Counted from the first letter of the stretch, positions 41,265 through 50,373 are shown. The stretch is DNA of 64,000 nt from Gulosibacter molinativorax (GCF_003010915.2 NZ_CP028426.1:2232001-2296000), one strand, 5' to 3'. Notes: generated from the letters alone by a model not told the origin. Numbers and translations: made by a program.

Positions 41265-42179
41265 ATGAGCCAAGCCAGTCACAGTACGCACCTCCCCACT
41301 GGAGGAGACAGCCGAGCGCTGTACATCTCGGGATGGCTGACGGGAGTGTATTTCGTCATCGAGTTGGTCATCGGGCTGTGGTCCGGGTCGGTCGCGGTGA
41401 TCTCCGATGCCTTCCATACGTTTTCGGCTGTCGGTGGGGTGATGATCGCCCTGGTCGCCCAGCGTCTGAGCCAGCGCCCCGCCACAGCGAAGGAGACGTT
41501 CGGGTGGGCCCGCGCAGAGATCATCGGGGCTCTGTTCAACGGACTCTTCCTCACCCTGATGGCCGCTTATGTGTTCTACATGGGAGCGATGCGGCTGGCC
41601 GACCCGATCGAACTGCCCACCACGGTGATGTATGGGGTGGCTGCCGGTGGCATTGTCACCGAGCTCATCGCGTTCCGGCTGCTCTACCAGCGGCAGAAGA
41701 CGAACCTGAACATCAAGGGCGCGTTCTGGCACATCCTGCAGACCTTCGTCGGCAGCATAATAATCATCATCTCCGCGCTGGTGATCCAGCTGACAGGCTT
41801 CGTCGCGATCGACCCGCTGCTTGGCATGGTCTTCGGCGTGGTGCTGCTGTGGGCGTCGTGGACCATCATCCGATCAGCCCTGAGGATCTTGCTGCAAGGC
41901 ACCCCGGAACACCTTGACCTGCCGGTAGCGATTGCGGCCCTGGGAGAGATCAATGGGGTTGAGGACGTCCATCACGTGCACGCGTGGACCATTACCTCGG
42001 GGCGCACCGTCTTCTCCGCGCACCTGCACGTGGCCAACCCGTCCCAGCATGAGGACGTGCTGGAACAGGCGTCCGAGCTGCTCACCGATCGGTTCGACAT
42101 CTACTTCTCCACGCTGCAGATCGAGCGAACCTGCCCGGCCGAAGTCGCCACGAGCATTGACATCACCAGACAGCCCTAG
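41265..42179 (+). CDS. Cation diffusion facilitator (CzcD-like) with an altered metal site
   Basis: The 304-residue protein has six helices and a C-terminal cytoplasmic metallochaperone-like domain (GVEDVHHVHAWTITSGRTVFSAHLHV). In helix 2, SDAFHTFSA keeps Asp48 and His51, but the Asp expected four residues after the His is Ala55. In helix 5, FWHILQTF keeps His156 but has Thr160 in place of the matching Asp. Both HxxxD pairs of zinc transporters are therefore incomplete, hinting at a different substrate or reduced transport. It is the only apparent intact metal-resistance gene of this island. Confidence 0.85.
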   Translation: MSQASHSTHLPTGGDSRALYISGWLTGVYFVIELVIGLWSGSVAVISDAFHTFSAVGGVMIALVAQRLSQRPATAKETFGWARAEIIGALFNGLFLTLMAAYVFYMGAMRLADPIELPTTVMYGVAAGGIVTELIAFRLLYQRQKTNLNIKGAFWHILQTFVGSIIIIISALVIQLTGFVAIDPLLGMVFGVVLLWASWTIIRSALRILLQGTPEHLDLPVAIAALGEINGVEDVHHVHAWTITSGRTVFSAHLHVANPSQHEDVLEQASELLTDRFDIYFSTLQIERTCPAEVATSIDITRQP

Positions 42180-42640
42180 GTGTACCGACCTGAGAGGTTG
42201 GTGACGCCGGCCGCTGGGAGTTTGCCGCCGAGTGCGGTGTGGCGTCTGTGGTGATTGTAGTCGTGGAGCCATGGGCCGAACGCGTCCAGGCGCTTCCGGT
42301 TGGTGTCGTAGCGTCGGGCGTAGGCCCACTCGTCCGAGGGTGCGGTGGAATCGCTCGACTTTGCCGTTGGTCTGCGGCCGGTAGGGCCGAGTTCGCTTGT
42401 GCACGATGGTGCCGAGGGCGTCGCGGAACATCCCGGATCGGTAGCAGGAGCCGTTGTGAGTCAGGACCCGCTCAACGGCGATCCCGACCGAGGTGAAGTA
42501 CGCGTTCGCGCGGGCCTAGAACCCGGCTGCGGTCTCCTTCTTCTCGTCGGTGGGGATCTCCGTGAATGCCAGCCGTGAGTGGTCATCAATCGCGGTGTGC
42601 AGGAAGTGGTAGCCGATCACGGGCACTTAGAGCTTGCAAC
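42176..42640 (-). pseudogene. IS481-family transposase remnant
   Basis: The minus strand encodes the second half of an IS481 DDE transposase: FLHTAIDDHSRLAFTEIPTD, then a TAG, then VLTHNGSCYRSGMFRDALG, RTRPYRPQTNGKVERFHRTL, and after a one-base frameshift WAYARRYDTNRKRLDAFGPW...NLSGRYT. The in-frame stop, the frameshift and replacement of the catalytic Asp (TDNGS in active enzymes, THNGS here) show that it is dead. The N-terminal half is absent. Confidence 0.85.
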
Positions 42641-42728
42641 GGAAGCACACCATTTCCGAGTGCGGTGAGTTGCTGATTCGCTGTCAAAACGTGTACGAGG
42701 TCGGTCACCCAGCCAAGTTCAAGACCCA

Positions 42729-42935
42729 TCAGCCATCCCACGAACTCGGGTGCTGCGCGCGGTCCGTGATGTCTCCGAGGTTTGGGGCGTCAGGCCAGTG
42801 ATGTTCAAAGACCTGGGCGACGGGATTGTTGATTTCGGAAAACCAAACCGTGCGACCTCCGAACTCGTGCTCGATAGCGAGATCAAGACCTCCATAGCCA
42901 GAGAACAATGAACCGATCCTTAACGGCTCTATCAT
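42729..42935 (-). pseudogene. Cytosine-5 DNA methyltransferase, N-terminal fragment
   Basis: About 68 codons from ATG 42935 give IEPLRIGSLFSGYGGLDLAIE (SAM-binding motif I of C5 methyltransferases) and VWFSEINNPVAQVFEHHWPDAPNLGDIT (motifs II-III). The frame then ends, before the catalytic PC motif. The rest is missing, replaced by DNA leading to the IS481 remnant. It resembles the phage and plasmid type of orphan methylase. Confidence 0.75.
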
Positions 42936-43167
42936 GCTCAATTCCTTGGGTGAGTGTCGCATCCGGGCTCCTGCCATTCAGTGCTCCCAGTCGCGCTCGT
43001 TTTACTACGCGCTGGATTGTTCACCTGACAGGTGCACCCACCACCCAGTGCCCGGCCCCTCCTTGGGCTTGACGCTCGAGCCTCGCCGCCTTAATTTCTC
43101 CCCACGCGTCTTGCAGATCGAGGTCGCGACCACTTCCGTGTGAATTCTGAGGCCACCGATCCTGCGT

Positions 43168-43202
43168 GTTCACCTCCTCCTTGACGGAGAGGGAAGGTGA
43201 AC
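43168..43202. promoter_or_regulatory. Hairpin enclosing the traA ribosome binding site
   Basis: GTTCACCT (43168-43175) pairs with AGGTGAAC (43195-43202), and CTCC with GGAG inside it. The SD-like GGAAGG sits in the 3' arm, just before GTG 43207. The structure could limit translation of the relaxase or form part of an origin of transfer. Confidence 0.5.
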
Positions 43203-43206
43203 TGCA

Positions 43207-45759
43207 GTGACTGTGTCGATGCGGGTGATGTCAGCGGGTGATGGCTACAAGTATCTGCTCCGCACGGTGGCTGCGGGAGACGGCGACCGAGATCTTTCGA
43301 CTCCGTTGACGAGGTATTACGATGCAGACGGCACGCCGCCGGGGCGATGGATGGGCGGTGGGCTCGCCGCACTCGGGGGGCGGTCAGCTGCATGATGGCG
43401 ATGAAGTCGCCGAAGCGCAGCTCCAGCTGCTGATTGGCATGGGTCGTGATCCTCTCACAGGTGATCCGCTTGGGCGCGCCTACCCGGCTTACAAGTCGGT
43501 GGCCGAACGCATTAAACAGCGCGTAAGCGCGCTTGATACCGACCTGGGGGCGATCGCTCGGGGTCGAGCGGTCGCGGCGATCGAAGCCGAAGAATCTGAG
43601 CGCGGCACACGGCGAGCAGTAGCCGGATACGACTTCACCGTCTCCATCCCGAAGTCTGCCTCTGCGATGTGGGCCGTCGCTGACGCGGGAACACAATCAC
43701 TTATCGTCAACGCACACCATACGGCGGTTGCAGAGGTGGTTGCATTCATGGAACGCGAGGTTGCAGCTACTCGCGCCGGTGCAACCTCCGGGGACGGTGC
43801 CGTTGCACAGGTCGATGTGCGCGGATTGATCGCAACTGCGTACGACCACTACGACTCACGCTCGGGCGATCCTCATCTGCACACGCACGTCGTTATCAGC
43901 AACAAGGTTCAGACCTTGCTCGACAACAAATGGCGAAGCCTGGACGGCCGCCCGCTTCATGCTGCGACCGTGGCGCTCTCGGAGTTACATGAAGCAGTGT
44001 TCGCTGATCACCTCACGCGACTCTTCGGGGTTGAGTGGGAAACGCGTGAGCGCGGACGGGACCGCAATGCGGCATGGGCCATCGCGAAGGTACCGGAACA
44101 ACTCGTCACCGAGTTCTCGTCACGTTCGCGGCACATTAACGACGAGAAGGACCGTCTCATCGTTGGGTACGTGGCGAAGCACGGCAGACGACCCTCCAAC
44201 GCAACGATCATCAAACTGCGTGCCCAGGCAACGCTCGCCACAAGACCAGAGAAGGAGATCCATTCCCTTGCTGAACTCACCGCTCAGTGGAGGCAGCGGG
44301 CGGGCAAGATTCTTGGTGTCGATGCAACCAGTTGGGCACGGGAGGTTACGGCGAACGAAGCTCCGCTGCTTCTACGCGCCGATGATCTGCCCCTTGACGT
44401 AGTCCGTGGGCTGGGGGTGAACGTCGTAGCCACAGTCGGGGAAAAGCGTTCGACATGGCGCCGGTGGAATCTCACTGCTGAAGCTGCCCGCCAAACGATG
44501 GGGTACCGGTTTGCCAGCACGCGTGATCGTGAAGCGATCATCGGCATGGTTGTCGATGCTGCCGAGGCTGTGTCGATTCAACTCACACCGCCCGAACTGG
44601 CATCCAGCCCCGCTGTTTTTCGCCGGAGCGATGAGTCGTCGGTGTTCCGGCCGAAGAACTCCAAGGTGTTCTCTTCTGGAGAGCTGCTCGATGCCGAGGA
44701 AAGACTGCTTCAGCTCTCGCACGCAACGACGGGACCGACGGTCTCACTTGAGACCGTCGAACGGACGACGTGGAAACCTGACCGTGAGGGGTTGGTGCTG
44801 GGGGAGGACCAAGCGTCTGCGCTGACGGAGATCGCTGTCTCCGGTCGTGTTGTTGATCTGCTCGTCGGCCCCGCTGGTGCCGGGAAAACGACCGCGATGA
44901 GCGCGCTACGCCGGGCTTGGGAAAAGGAACATGGCCAAGGATCCGTCGTCGGGCTGGCACCGTCGTCGAGTGCGGCACAAGTGCTTGCCGGGGATCTCGG
45001 GATTACCACCGAGAACACGGCGAAGTGGTGGCAGAATCACCTGCGCGAAGGTGAGAACTTTCATCCTGGCCAGCTCGTCATCGTTGATGAAGCGTCACTC
45101 GCGGGAACGCTCTCCCTGGACAGAATCACCCAGCTTGCCGTTGAGGCCGGGGCGAAAGTGCTGCTCGTTGGGGACTACGCACAGCTCCAGGCAGTCGACG
45201 CGGGCGGCGCGTTTGGGATGCTCACGCACGAGCGTGATGACGTGCCGGAACTTGTCGACGTTCACCGCTTCACGCACGACTGGGAAAAGCGTGCGTCCCT
45301 CGATCTTCGCCTTGGCCACATCGACGTCATCGACACCTACGAGGAGCACCAACGCATCGTTGACGGGGACACCGAGGAAATGATCGATTCAGCGTATGCC
45401 GCCTGGCGCAGTGATCTCGTCGCGGGGCGTGCAACGGTTCTCGTCTCAGACTCCAATGAATCGGTGACCGCACTCAACAACCGAGCACGCACCGATCTGA
45501 TCCTTGATGGCACCGTTCGAGGGTCGCGCGAATCCGAACTGCATGACGGGACGCATGCGGCATCCGGAGATATAGTCATCACTCGTCGTAATGACCGCCG
45601 CCTACTGGCAGGGCGCGGTTGGGTGCGCAATGGAGATCGCTGGAAGGTCGTCGATGCTCGACGCGATGGATCGATGCTTGTTCGAAAGGCTGGAAGCTCG
45701 TGGGCGACAAGTGTTCTTCTGCCAGCCGACTACGTCGCAGAGCACGTCGAACTCGGCTA
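43207..45759 (+). pseudogene. traA: MobF-type conjugative relaxase (TraA), 5' part; frameshifted and split
   Basis: From GTG 43207 the protein starts SMRVMSAGDGYKYLLRTVAAGDGD, as in actinobacterial TraA relaxases with a catalytic Tyr near the N-terminus. A run of six G at 43375-43380 shifts the frame; with five G it would read on as LAALGGGQLHDGDEVAEAQ to 45759. The relaxase three-His motif is visible (YDHYDSRSGDPHLHTHVVIS). The helicase half has Walker A GPAGAGKTT, VDEASLAG and GDYAQLQAV. The gene ends at PADYVAEHVELG because an integrative element follows. Its final segment is at 57372-58379. Confidence 0.85.
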
Positions 45760-45778
45760 GCCGAGGTTCTGTAAACGC
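45752..45778. other. attL of the serine-recombinase element
   Basis: The traA sequence continues to CTCGGCTA (45752-45759) and then turns into element sequence GCCGAGGTTCTGTAAACGCAC. The element arm is the near-complement of the arm before the right-hand CTCGGCTA (GTGCGTTTGGGGCACCTCGG at 57357-57376), so the two together rebuild an attP with inverted arms. Confidence 0.85.
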
Positions 45779-45816
45779 ACCTACCTCTCACACGAGTAGG
45801 AAGGTGGGGCCAAGAG

Positions 45817-47382
45817 ATGGGCGACGAACAGCAGCAACAGACCACGGAGTCGTTGCGGGCGATGGTGTATGTCAGGATCAGTGACGACCCCGAGGGCACC
45901 GAACGGGGTGTGGATCGGCAGGAGGCTGATTGCCGCGCCTACGCCGCCGCCCACGGCTGGGAAGTCGCAGCAGTGTTCCGTGAGAATGACACGTCGGCGT
46001 TCAAGCAGCGTACGATCACGTTGCCGTCTGGCGAGCGGGTGCGGCGGGTGATCCGCCCGCAGTTTCGCGCCATGCTGAAGCACCTCGACTCTGGTGATGC
46101 GCAGGTGATGATCGCCTACGACCTGGATCGTGCGGTGCGTGACCCCAGAGATTTGGAAGACCTCATTGACGCGAAGGTGCTCGGCGGGTTCACCGTCCGC
46201 TCTGTGACCGGCTCGCTCCGCTTGGATACTGACTCTGATGTGGCGATGGCCAGGGTGCTGGTCGCGATGGCGAACAAGTCATCCGCCGACACCGCCCGCC
46301 GTGTCGCTCGGGCGGCGAAGCAGCAGGCCATCGAGGGTGCCTGGCACGGCGGTAGGGTGCCGTTCGGATACCGGGCAGAGGCAGGCGCGCTCGTAGTCGA
46401 TCCGGTGACCGGGCCGCTGGTAGTCGAGTTGTACCAGCGTGTGCTCGCCGGTGACTCCCTGTATCGGATTCGGAAGGACTGGAACGCGCGCGGCATCCTC
46501 ACCACCCACGGGTGCGCGTGGTCTGATCGCACGCTCAAGATGGTGCTTTACAACCCCTCCAACAAGGGAGTACGCGAGTACCGTCCCGTCATGCCGGATG
46601 GGAGTCGCGCGAAGACCTCGAAGATGCAGGTGAAAGCGGCGTGGCCTGCACTGGTGGATGAGGACACCTGGCAGCAAGTCTCCGATGTCCTCGACGCAAG
46701 GAAGAAGGCCCGGAACTTCCATCAGCCTGGCAGTGGTGCGGCGGTGCGGATGTATCCGTTCTCGGGGCTGATCCGCTGCTCACTGTGCGGCACGTCAATG
46801 ATCCATCGAGGTGGCGTGTATCAGTGCTTACAGCCGACGCCGGGCGGGTGTACCCGTTCGATCCGCTCTGCTGAAATCGAGAGGCTCGTCGAGGAGGCGG
46901 TGCTGGCGACGTTCGAGCAGATCACCCTCCACCCCACGAGACCACGGACCTCCGGCAGTGACCTTGCGGCACGGGTCGGGCTCGCGGCAACGCTCGACCA
47001 TGATCGGGAGCGTCTGGGGCGGCTTGATGATGATTACTACGACGGGCTGATCGACAAGGCAATGTGGGTGCGGCAGCGCGCGAGGATCGCGGAGCGAATC
47101 GAGGCCACCCGCCGCGAATACACCGCAACCACACCCGAGCACGCCGGTCTGAGTATCGATGTGACGACGGTCGCTGCTGAGTGGGAGGGGCGTACCCCGA
47201 TGTGGCAGTACCAGGCGGCGAGCCTGATCCTGCAAGCGGTACTCGTGCACGCTCACCCCGCAGACATGATGACCGCTGTGCCCAAGCGTCGCAACGAGAG
47301 TACCGAGGACTTCCATGCGCGCCGCGATGCGCACCGCGCGGCAGTGCTCGCACGCAGAGTCGAGTTCGTCTGGCGCGCATAG
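45817..47382 (+). CDS. Large serine recombinase/integrase
   Basis: The 521-residue protein has an N-terminal resolvase domain with nucleophile Ser22 (MVYVRISDDPEG), GVDRQEADCR and AYDLDRAVRDPRDLEDLI. A recombinase domain follows (PFGYRAEAG, GDSLYRIRKDWNARGI), then a zinc-ribbon (CSLCGTSM...QCLQPTPGGC) and a coiled-coil region. It catalyses attP x attB integration and, with a directionality factor, excision. It lies 58 bases from attL, the usual position. A small CCTAC/GTAGG hairpin precedes its SD. A strong terminator follows at 47401. Confidence 0.92.
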   Translation: MGDEQQQQTTESLRAMVYVRISDDPEGTERGVDRQEADCRAYAAAHGWEVAAVFRENDTSAFKQRTITLPSGERVRRVIRPQFRAMLKHLDSGDAQVMIAYDLDRAVRDPRDLEDLIDAKVLGGFTVRSVTGSLRLDTDSDVAMARVLVAMANKSSADTARRVARAAKQQAIEGAWHGGRVPFGYRAEAGALVVDPVTGPLVVELYQRVLAGDSLYRIRKDWNARGILTTHGCAWSDRTLKMVLYNPSNKGVREYRPVMPDGSRAKTSKMQVKAAWPALVDEDTWQQVSDVLDARKKARNFHQPGSGAAVRMYPFSGLIRCSLCGTSMIHRGGVYQCLQPTPGGCTRSIRSAEIERLVEEAVLATFEQITLHPTRPRTSGSDLAARVGLAATLDHDRERLGRLDDDYYDGLIDKAMWVRQRARIAERIEATRREYTATTPEHAGLSIDVTTVAAEWEGRTPMWQYQAASLILQAVLVHAHPADMMTAVPKRRNESTEDFHARRDAHRAAVLARRVEFVWRA

Positions 47383-47400
47383 ACCGGATCGTGCGCGACC

Positions 47401-47435
47401 GGCCCCGCGCCCTGAGTCGTTCAGGGTGCGGGGCC
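47401..47435. terminator. Strong stem-loop after the serine recombinase gene
   Basis: A 15-bp stem with one G-U pair (GGCCCCGCGCCCTGA at 47401-47415 with TCAGGGTGCGGGGCC at 47421-47435) lies 18 bases after the stop codon. It is nearly symmetrical, so it could stop the small minus-strand frame as well. Confidence 0.8.
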
Positions 47436-47651
47436 TTCGCGTTTCTCGGCGACGGGCGTGCGCATGGGGTGCGGGGCGGTACAGAGGCCGCGCAGTCCGG
47501 CCAGCACCGCAGGATCATCTACGACGGTGGTGAAGCCTTGCGCGCGCCGCGAGGCAGCGGCAAGCCGAGCGCCGAGCGTCGAAGCGGACGCGGGCGCAGG
47601 GGGAATCGGTGAGGTGGACGTACGGGCGGAAGCGACGCTAGGGGTGCTCAT
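47421..47651 (-). CDS. Small hypothetical frame downstream of the sigma-like gene
   Basis: A 76-codon frame from ATG 47651 (STPSVASARTSTSPIPPAPA..., then AAASRRAQGFTTVVDDPAVLAGLRGLCTAP) follows the 47681 gene in the same direction, with its stop inside the terminator hairpin. The composition is Ala/Ser/Pro-rich and no family is recognised. It may be a real short gene, such as an accessory or directionality factor, or chance. Confidence 0.3.
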   Translation of the reverse strand: MSTPSVASARTSTSPIPPAPASASTLGARLAAASRRAQGFTTVVDDPAVLAGLRGLCTAPHPMRTPVAEKREGPAP

Positions 47652-47680
47652 ACCGTTAGGTGCGGAGCCCCACCCCCAAA

Positions 47681-48541
47681 TCAAGGCGCGGCGTGCTTGT
47701 CGGGGGTGGCGGCGCGGATCATCTTCATCAGTGCCTCGTCGTCGCGCAGAGCGTCCAGCGTTTCGCCGTTCAGTAATCGCAGCAGCACACCATCACCCAT
47801 CGGCGTGCCCGCGTGCTTCGGGTCGGGATGCCCGAGGACAATCCCCAACAAGGCCGACCACGACCGGGGCGGTAGCCCGAGCAGCATCGGGACCGTACGG
47901 TCACGGCGCAGCACCTCAACCCCTCGCTGCCGAGAGGAGAAATCAGCGAGCCGGTAGGCCACATGCTCCACGCACTCGGCGACGAGCCGAGCATCCCAGC
48001 CCTCAGGCGCGAACAGCGCGACCGTGGCAGACAGCAAAGCGGCCACTCGCGCCTCATGCTCGCTCTCGTCCGGGTCGTCGTCGCGGTGTGTGAACGCGGG
48101 ATGGTAGTCGGCCAGGCGCTCACGCTCGGCGAACCGCACAGCGTCGTGAAGCCCGGCGATCCGTGCAGTGTGGCGTACTTTGCTGGCAGAGGTCAGCATC
48201 CCAGCGGCGCGAGTCTCCGCGTGACAGGTGATCTGCACAGCACGGGTCACCACCGCCCACGGGTTCCCTGCGTGGCGGGTCGAGGACGCGAGCATCACCT
48301 CGAATGCGGCAGACGCGACCTCCCAGGCGTCCAAGCCATGCTTACGGGCGAGTGGCCGATACTTTGTCGCTGTGTAGCGCATGAGTTCGGCTGCTTCACG
48401 GTCGCCCCGCCATGCGCCCGGCCCAGCGTCGTGGAGCCGGACGAGGAGGGTGCGCAGGCTTTCTGGGCTCTCGAAACTGCTGCTGGCCGAGCCAATCGAT
48501 CCCGCAGCATCGTTGATAGCGGGTGAGGTGTGTTCGTCCAC
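47681..48541 (-). CDS. Hypothetical protein with a sigma-region-2-like segment
   Basis: GTG 48541 with GGGAGG upstream gives 286 residues. The region LMRYTATKYRPLARKHGLDAWEVASAAFEVML...NPWAVVTRAVQ resembles sigma-70 region 2, but no region 4 helix-turn-helix is evident after it. The C-terminal half (RTVPMLLGLPPRSWSALLGIVLGHPDPKHAGTPMGDGVLLRLL) matches nothing I know. It may regulate transfer or excision. Start codon and SD both lie in a hairpin (48539-48576). Confidence 0.55.
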   Translation of the reverse strand: MDEHTSPAINDAAGSIGSASSSFESPESLRTLLVRLHDAGPGAWRGDREAAELMRYTATKYRPLARKHGLDAWEVASAAFEVMLASSTRHAGNPWAVVTRAVQITCHAETRAAGMLTSASKVRHTARIAGLHDAVRFAERERLADYHPAFTHRDDDPDESEHEARVAALLSATVALFAPEGWDARLVAECVEHVAYRLADFSSRQRGVEVLRRDRTVPMLLGLPPRSWSALLGIVLGHPDPKHAGTPMGDGVLLRLLNGETLDALRDDEALMKMIRAATPDKHAAP

Positions 48542-48576
48542 GGTGACGCCTCCCACAAGGGAGGTGCGCCACCGTG
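48539..48576. promoter_or_regulatory. Hairpin enclosing SD and start codon of the 48541 gene
   Basis: CACGGTG (48539-48545) pairs with CACCGTG (48570-48576), and inside it CCTCCC (48549-48554) pairs with GGGAGG (48559-48564) around an ACAA loop. On the minus strand the GTG start and its GGGAGG are both inside the stem, which should block initiation unless it is opened. Confidence 0.6.
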
Positions 48577-48582
48577 ACCCAA

Positions 48583-48612
48583 CCGTGGAGGCGCGCTACC
48601 GCGCCCCCACGG
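48583..48612. other. 13-bp hairpin, candidate transfer origin or terminator
   Basis: CCGTGGAGGCGCG (48583-48595) pairs with CGCGCCCCCACGG (48600-48612), with one mismatch and a four-base loop. It lies in the 276-bp non-coding spacer 48542-48817, upstream of the sigma-like gene. With a relaxase gene in the same element an oriT role is conceivable, but there is no nick-site evidence. Confidence 0.35.
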
Positions 48613-48817
48613 GGGCTGCGTGTCAGTAGGTGGACCCAATGAGCTCTAGTTCAGCGCCATCGTCTCTTGCGCACGGCGGCATCCTTGAGGACGCGGTCCG
48701 GCGGCTAATGCCGCGGACCTGCGTTCAGACTCGCCGCGCATCGTGTTACTGGAGTGGATCAGGGGGTCTGGAGAGCGCTCGCGCCTCGTCGCTCAATACT
48801 GTGTAATCGCGATGTTT

Positions 48818-49183
48818 TCAATCGACAGGGCTTACGCGAATGAGGTTGCCATCGGGATCGGTGACCACAAAAGTTCGACCGAACACGTCATCGTATGGCT
48901 CCTCGACCACCGTGACGCCTTTGGCTGACCAGTCGGAGTACATCTCGTCGATGGCTGACGCGCCTCCCGGAACCATCAGACCTACTTCGGACGTGCGCGG
49001 CGTATCGGGCGTAGCGCGCTCACTCCTCCCGCTCCATAGGGCGAACAGGACACCTGGGGCGACCTCGAAGGGGACGTACCTGGGCGTGCGCATCACAGGC
49101 TCAACTTCGAAAAGCTCGCTGTAGAACGCTGTCGAACGTTCGACATCTGAGACGTAGATCAGGAACAGGTTGGGTGCGCTCAT
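48818..49183 (-). CDS. VOC-family (glyoxalase-like) protein
   Basis: This 121-residue protein has the beta-alpha-beta-beta-beta pattern of VOC folds: NLFLIYVSDVERSTAFYSELFEV at the start and FGRTFVVTDPDGNLIRV at the end. Metal ligands are not certain from sequence. Such proteins act as lyases, dioxygenases or drug-binding resistance proteins. It is divergent from a WYL regulator 87 bases away and forms a two-gene cargo unit in the integrative element. Confidence 0.82.
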   Translation of the reverse strand: MSAPNLFLIYVSDVERSTAFYSELFEVEPVMRTPRYVPFEVAPGVLFALWSGRSERATPDTPRTSEVGLMVPGGASAIDEMYSDWSAKGVTVVEEPYDDVFGRTFVVTDPDGNLIRVSPVD

Positions 49184-49236
49184 GGCGACTCTCCTTCGTG
49201 GTCGATGACTTCGCCTCTAGACTGGCAAAAATAGAA

Positions 49237-49249
49237 GACAATCCATGTC
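49237..49249. promoter_or_regulatory. Candidate operator between VOC and WYL genes
   Basis: GACA-ATCCA-TGTC, a short dyad in an AT-rich patch of the 87-bp divergent spacer. Divergent WYL regulators usually bind here. Support is positional. Confidence 0.35.
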
Positions 49250-49270
49250 ATCTTTAGAGAGGAGGGGCCG

Positions 49271-50257
49271 ATGGAGCGTCCGCAGCGGCTTCTTGCTCTT
49301 CTCGTCGCGCTACAAGCAAACCATCAGATGACAGCTTCCGAACTCGCTGAGCAGTTCGGGGTTTCCAAACGCACGATCCTGCGCGATGTCGAGGCGTTGG
49401 CCGCCGCTGACATCCCCGTGATCTCCGAGCGTGGCCGCTACGGAGGCATCTCCCTACTGCCCGGAGCAGACGTGGACGTGAACCGTCTGACCACCAGTGA
49501 GACGGAAGTGCTTGAACTGATCGGTGTTGACCTTGCCCGCGCGAAGCAACTTGGAATCGAGGCAGCCGCACGAAGTGCCGCGCAGAAGCTCGCCTCGCGC
49601 AAGCCCTGGACGAGACCAGGGTCGTCAGGTCTGCTCCCTCTGAACGAAGTGGTGGTGATCGACAACAGCGGTTGGTTCGCGCCAGAAGAGCCTGCAGACG
49701 TGGCCGCGCTCATCCGAGACCTGCGGCTCGGCCAGAGACTGCGCATCGACTACCGTTCCAGCGGTCAGTCCAGTTGGCGCGGGCGTGATGTCGAACCCCA
49801 CGGGGTCTTCTCTCGCGGAGGCCGCTGGTATCTCATTGCCGAAGCCGGCGAACAGCCGCGGATGTTCGCACTTGCTCGCCTTCGAGCCTGGACGGTGCTC
49901 GATGAACGACGCCAGGTAAGCACGGACCTCCCACTCGCAGCGATCGCTGCCAGACTCGTTGAAGGACTTGAAACGCGCCACACAGTTCGCGTCACGGCGA
50001 CGCTAGACGCGAAGACGGTGGACATAGCACGACGCATCCTCGGCAACCGGCTCCTATCCGTTGAGCCGACCGGCGCGCCCGACTGGGTATCGATTGCCGT
50101 GGGCTACGACCAACTGGACGGTGTCCGCCAGCTTCTCCAATTCAGCGACCATATCGAAGTCACAGATCCACCAGAAGCGCGCAAACTCATCGCGGACCTT
50201 GCCCGCACAATCACCCGCCGTCATCACGATGAACCACCGGAGATTCGCCCTTCATAG
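49271..50257 (+). CDS. HTH-11/WYL-domain transcriptional regulator
   Basis: The 328-residue protein has a DeoR-like HTH (MTASELAEQFGVSKRTILRDVEALAAADIPV) followed by a WYL domain (residues ~140-220, GVFSRGGRWYLIAEAGEQPRMFALARLRAW, in which the WYL triad reads WYL) and a C-terminal WCX-type region. GGAGG precedes the ATG. It likely controls the divergent VOC gene. WYL proteins often respond to nucleic-acid or nucleotide ligands in phage-defence settings, but no such link is shown here. Confidence 0.85.
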   Translation: MERPQRLLALLVALQANHQMTASELAEQFGVSKRTILRDVEALAAADIPVISERGRYGGISLLPGADVDVNRLTTSETEVLELIGVDLARAKQLGIEAAARSAAQKLASRKPWTRPGSSGLLPLNEVVVIDNSGWFAPEEPADVAALIRDLRLGQRLRIDYRSSGQSSWRGRDVEPHGVFSRGGRWYLIAEAGEQPRMFALARLRAWTVLDERRQVSTDLPLAAIAARLVEGLETRHTVRVTATLDAKTVDIARRILGNRLLSVEPTGAPDWVSIAVGYDQLDGVRQLLQFSDHIEVTDPPEARKLIADLARTITRRHHDEPPEIRPS

Positions 50258-50338
50258 GACATGAAGCCGGATCACGCGCGTCCCCTTGCAACTTAGTCTT
50301 GAGTATGCACGTATGCCACCGTGGGTGGGGCGTGCGCA

Positions 50339-50368
50339 CCTCCCTCATGAGATGGCTCATGAGGGAGG
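50339..50368. promoter_or_regulatory. Perfect 13-bp hairpin over the relaxase ribosome binding site
   Basis: CCTCCCTCATGAG (50339-50351) and CTCATGAGGGAGG (50356-50368) pair completely around ATGG. The 3' arm contains the GGGAGG that serves the ATG at 50374, so the relaxase message would be translationally shut unless the stem opens. The same DNA could also be a relaxase binding hairpin. Confidence 0.65.
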
Positions 50369-50373
50369 CCGAG

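Noticed and set aside
43091..43696. A minus-strand frame opposite the traA start
   Set aside because: No recognisable features. The plus strand encodes the conserved relaxase N-terminus and three-His region.
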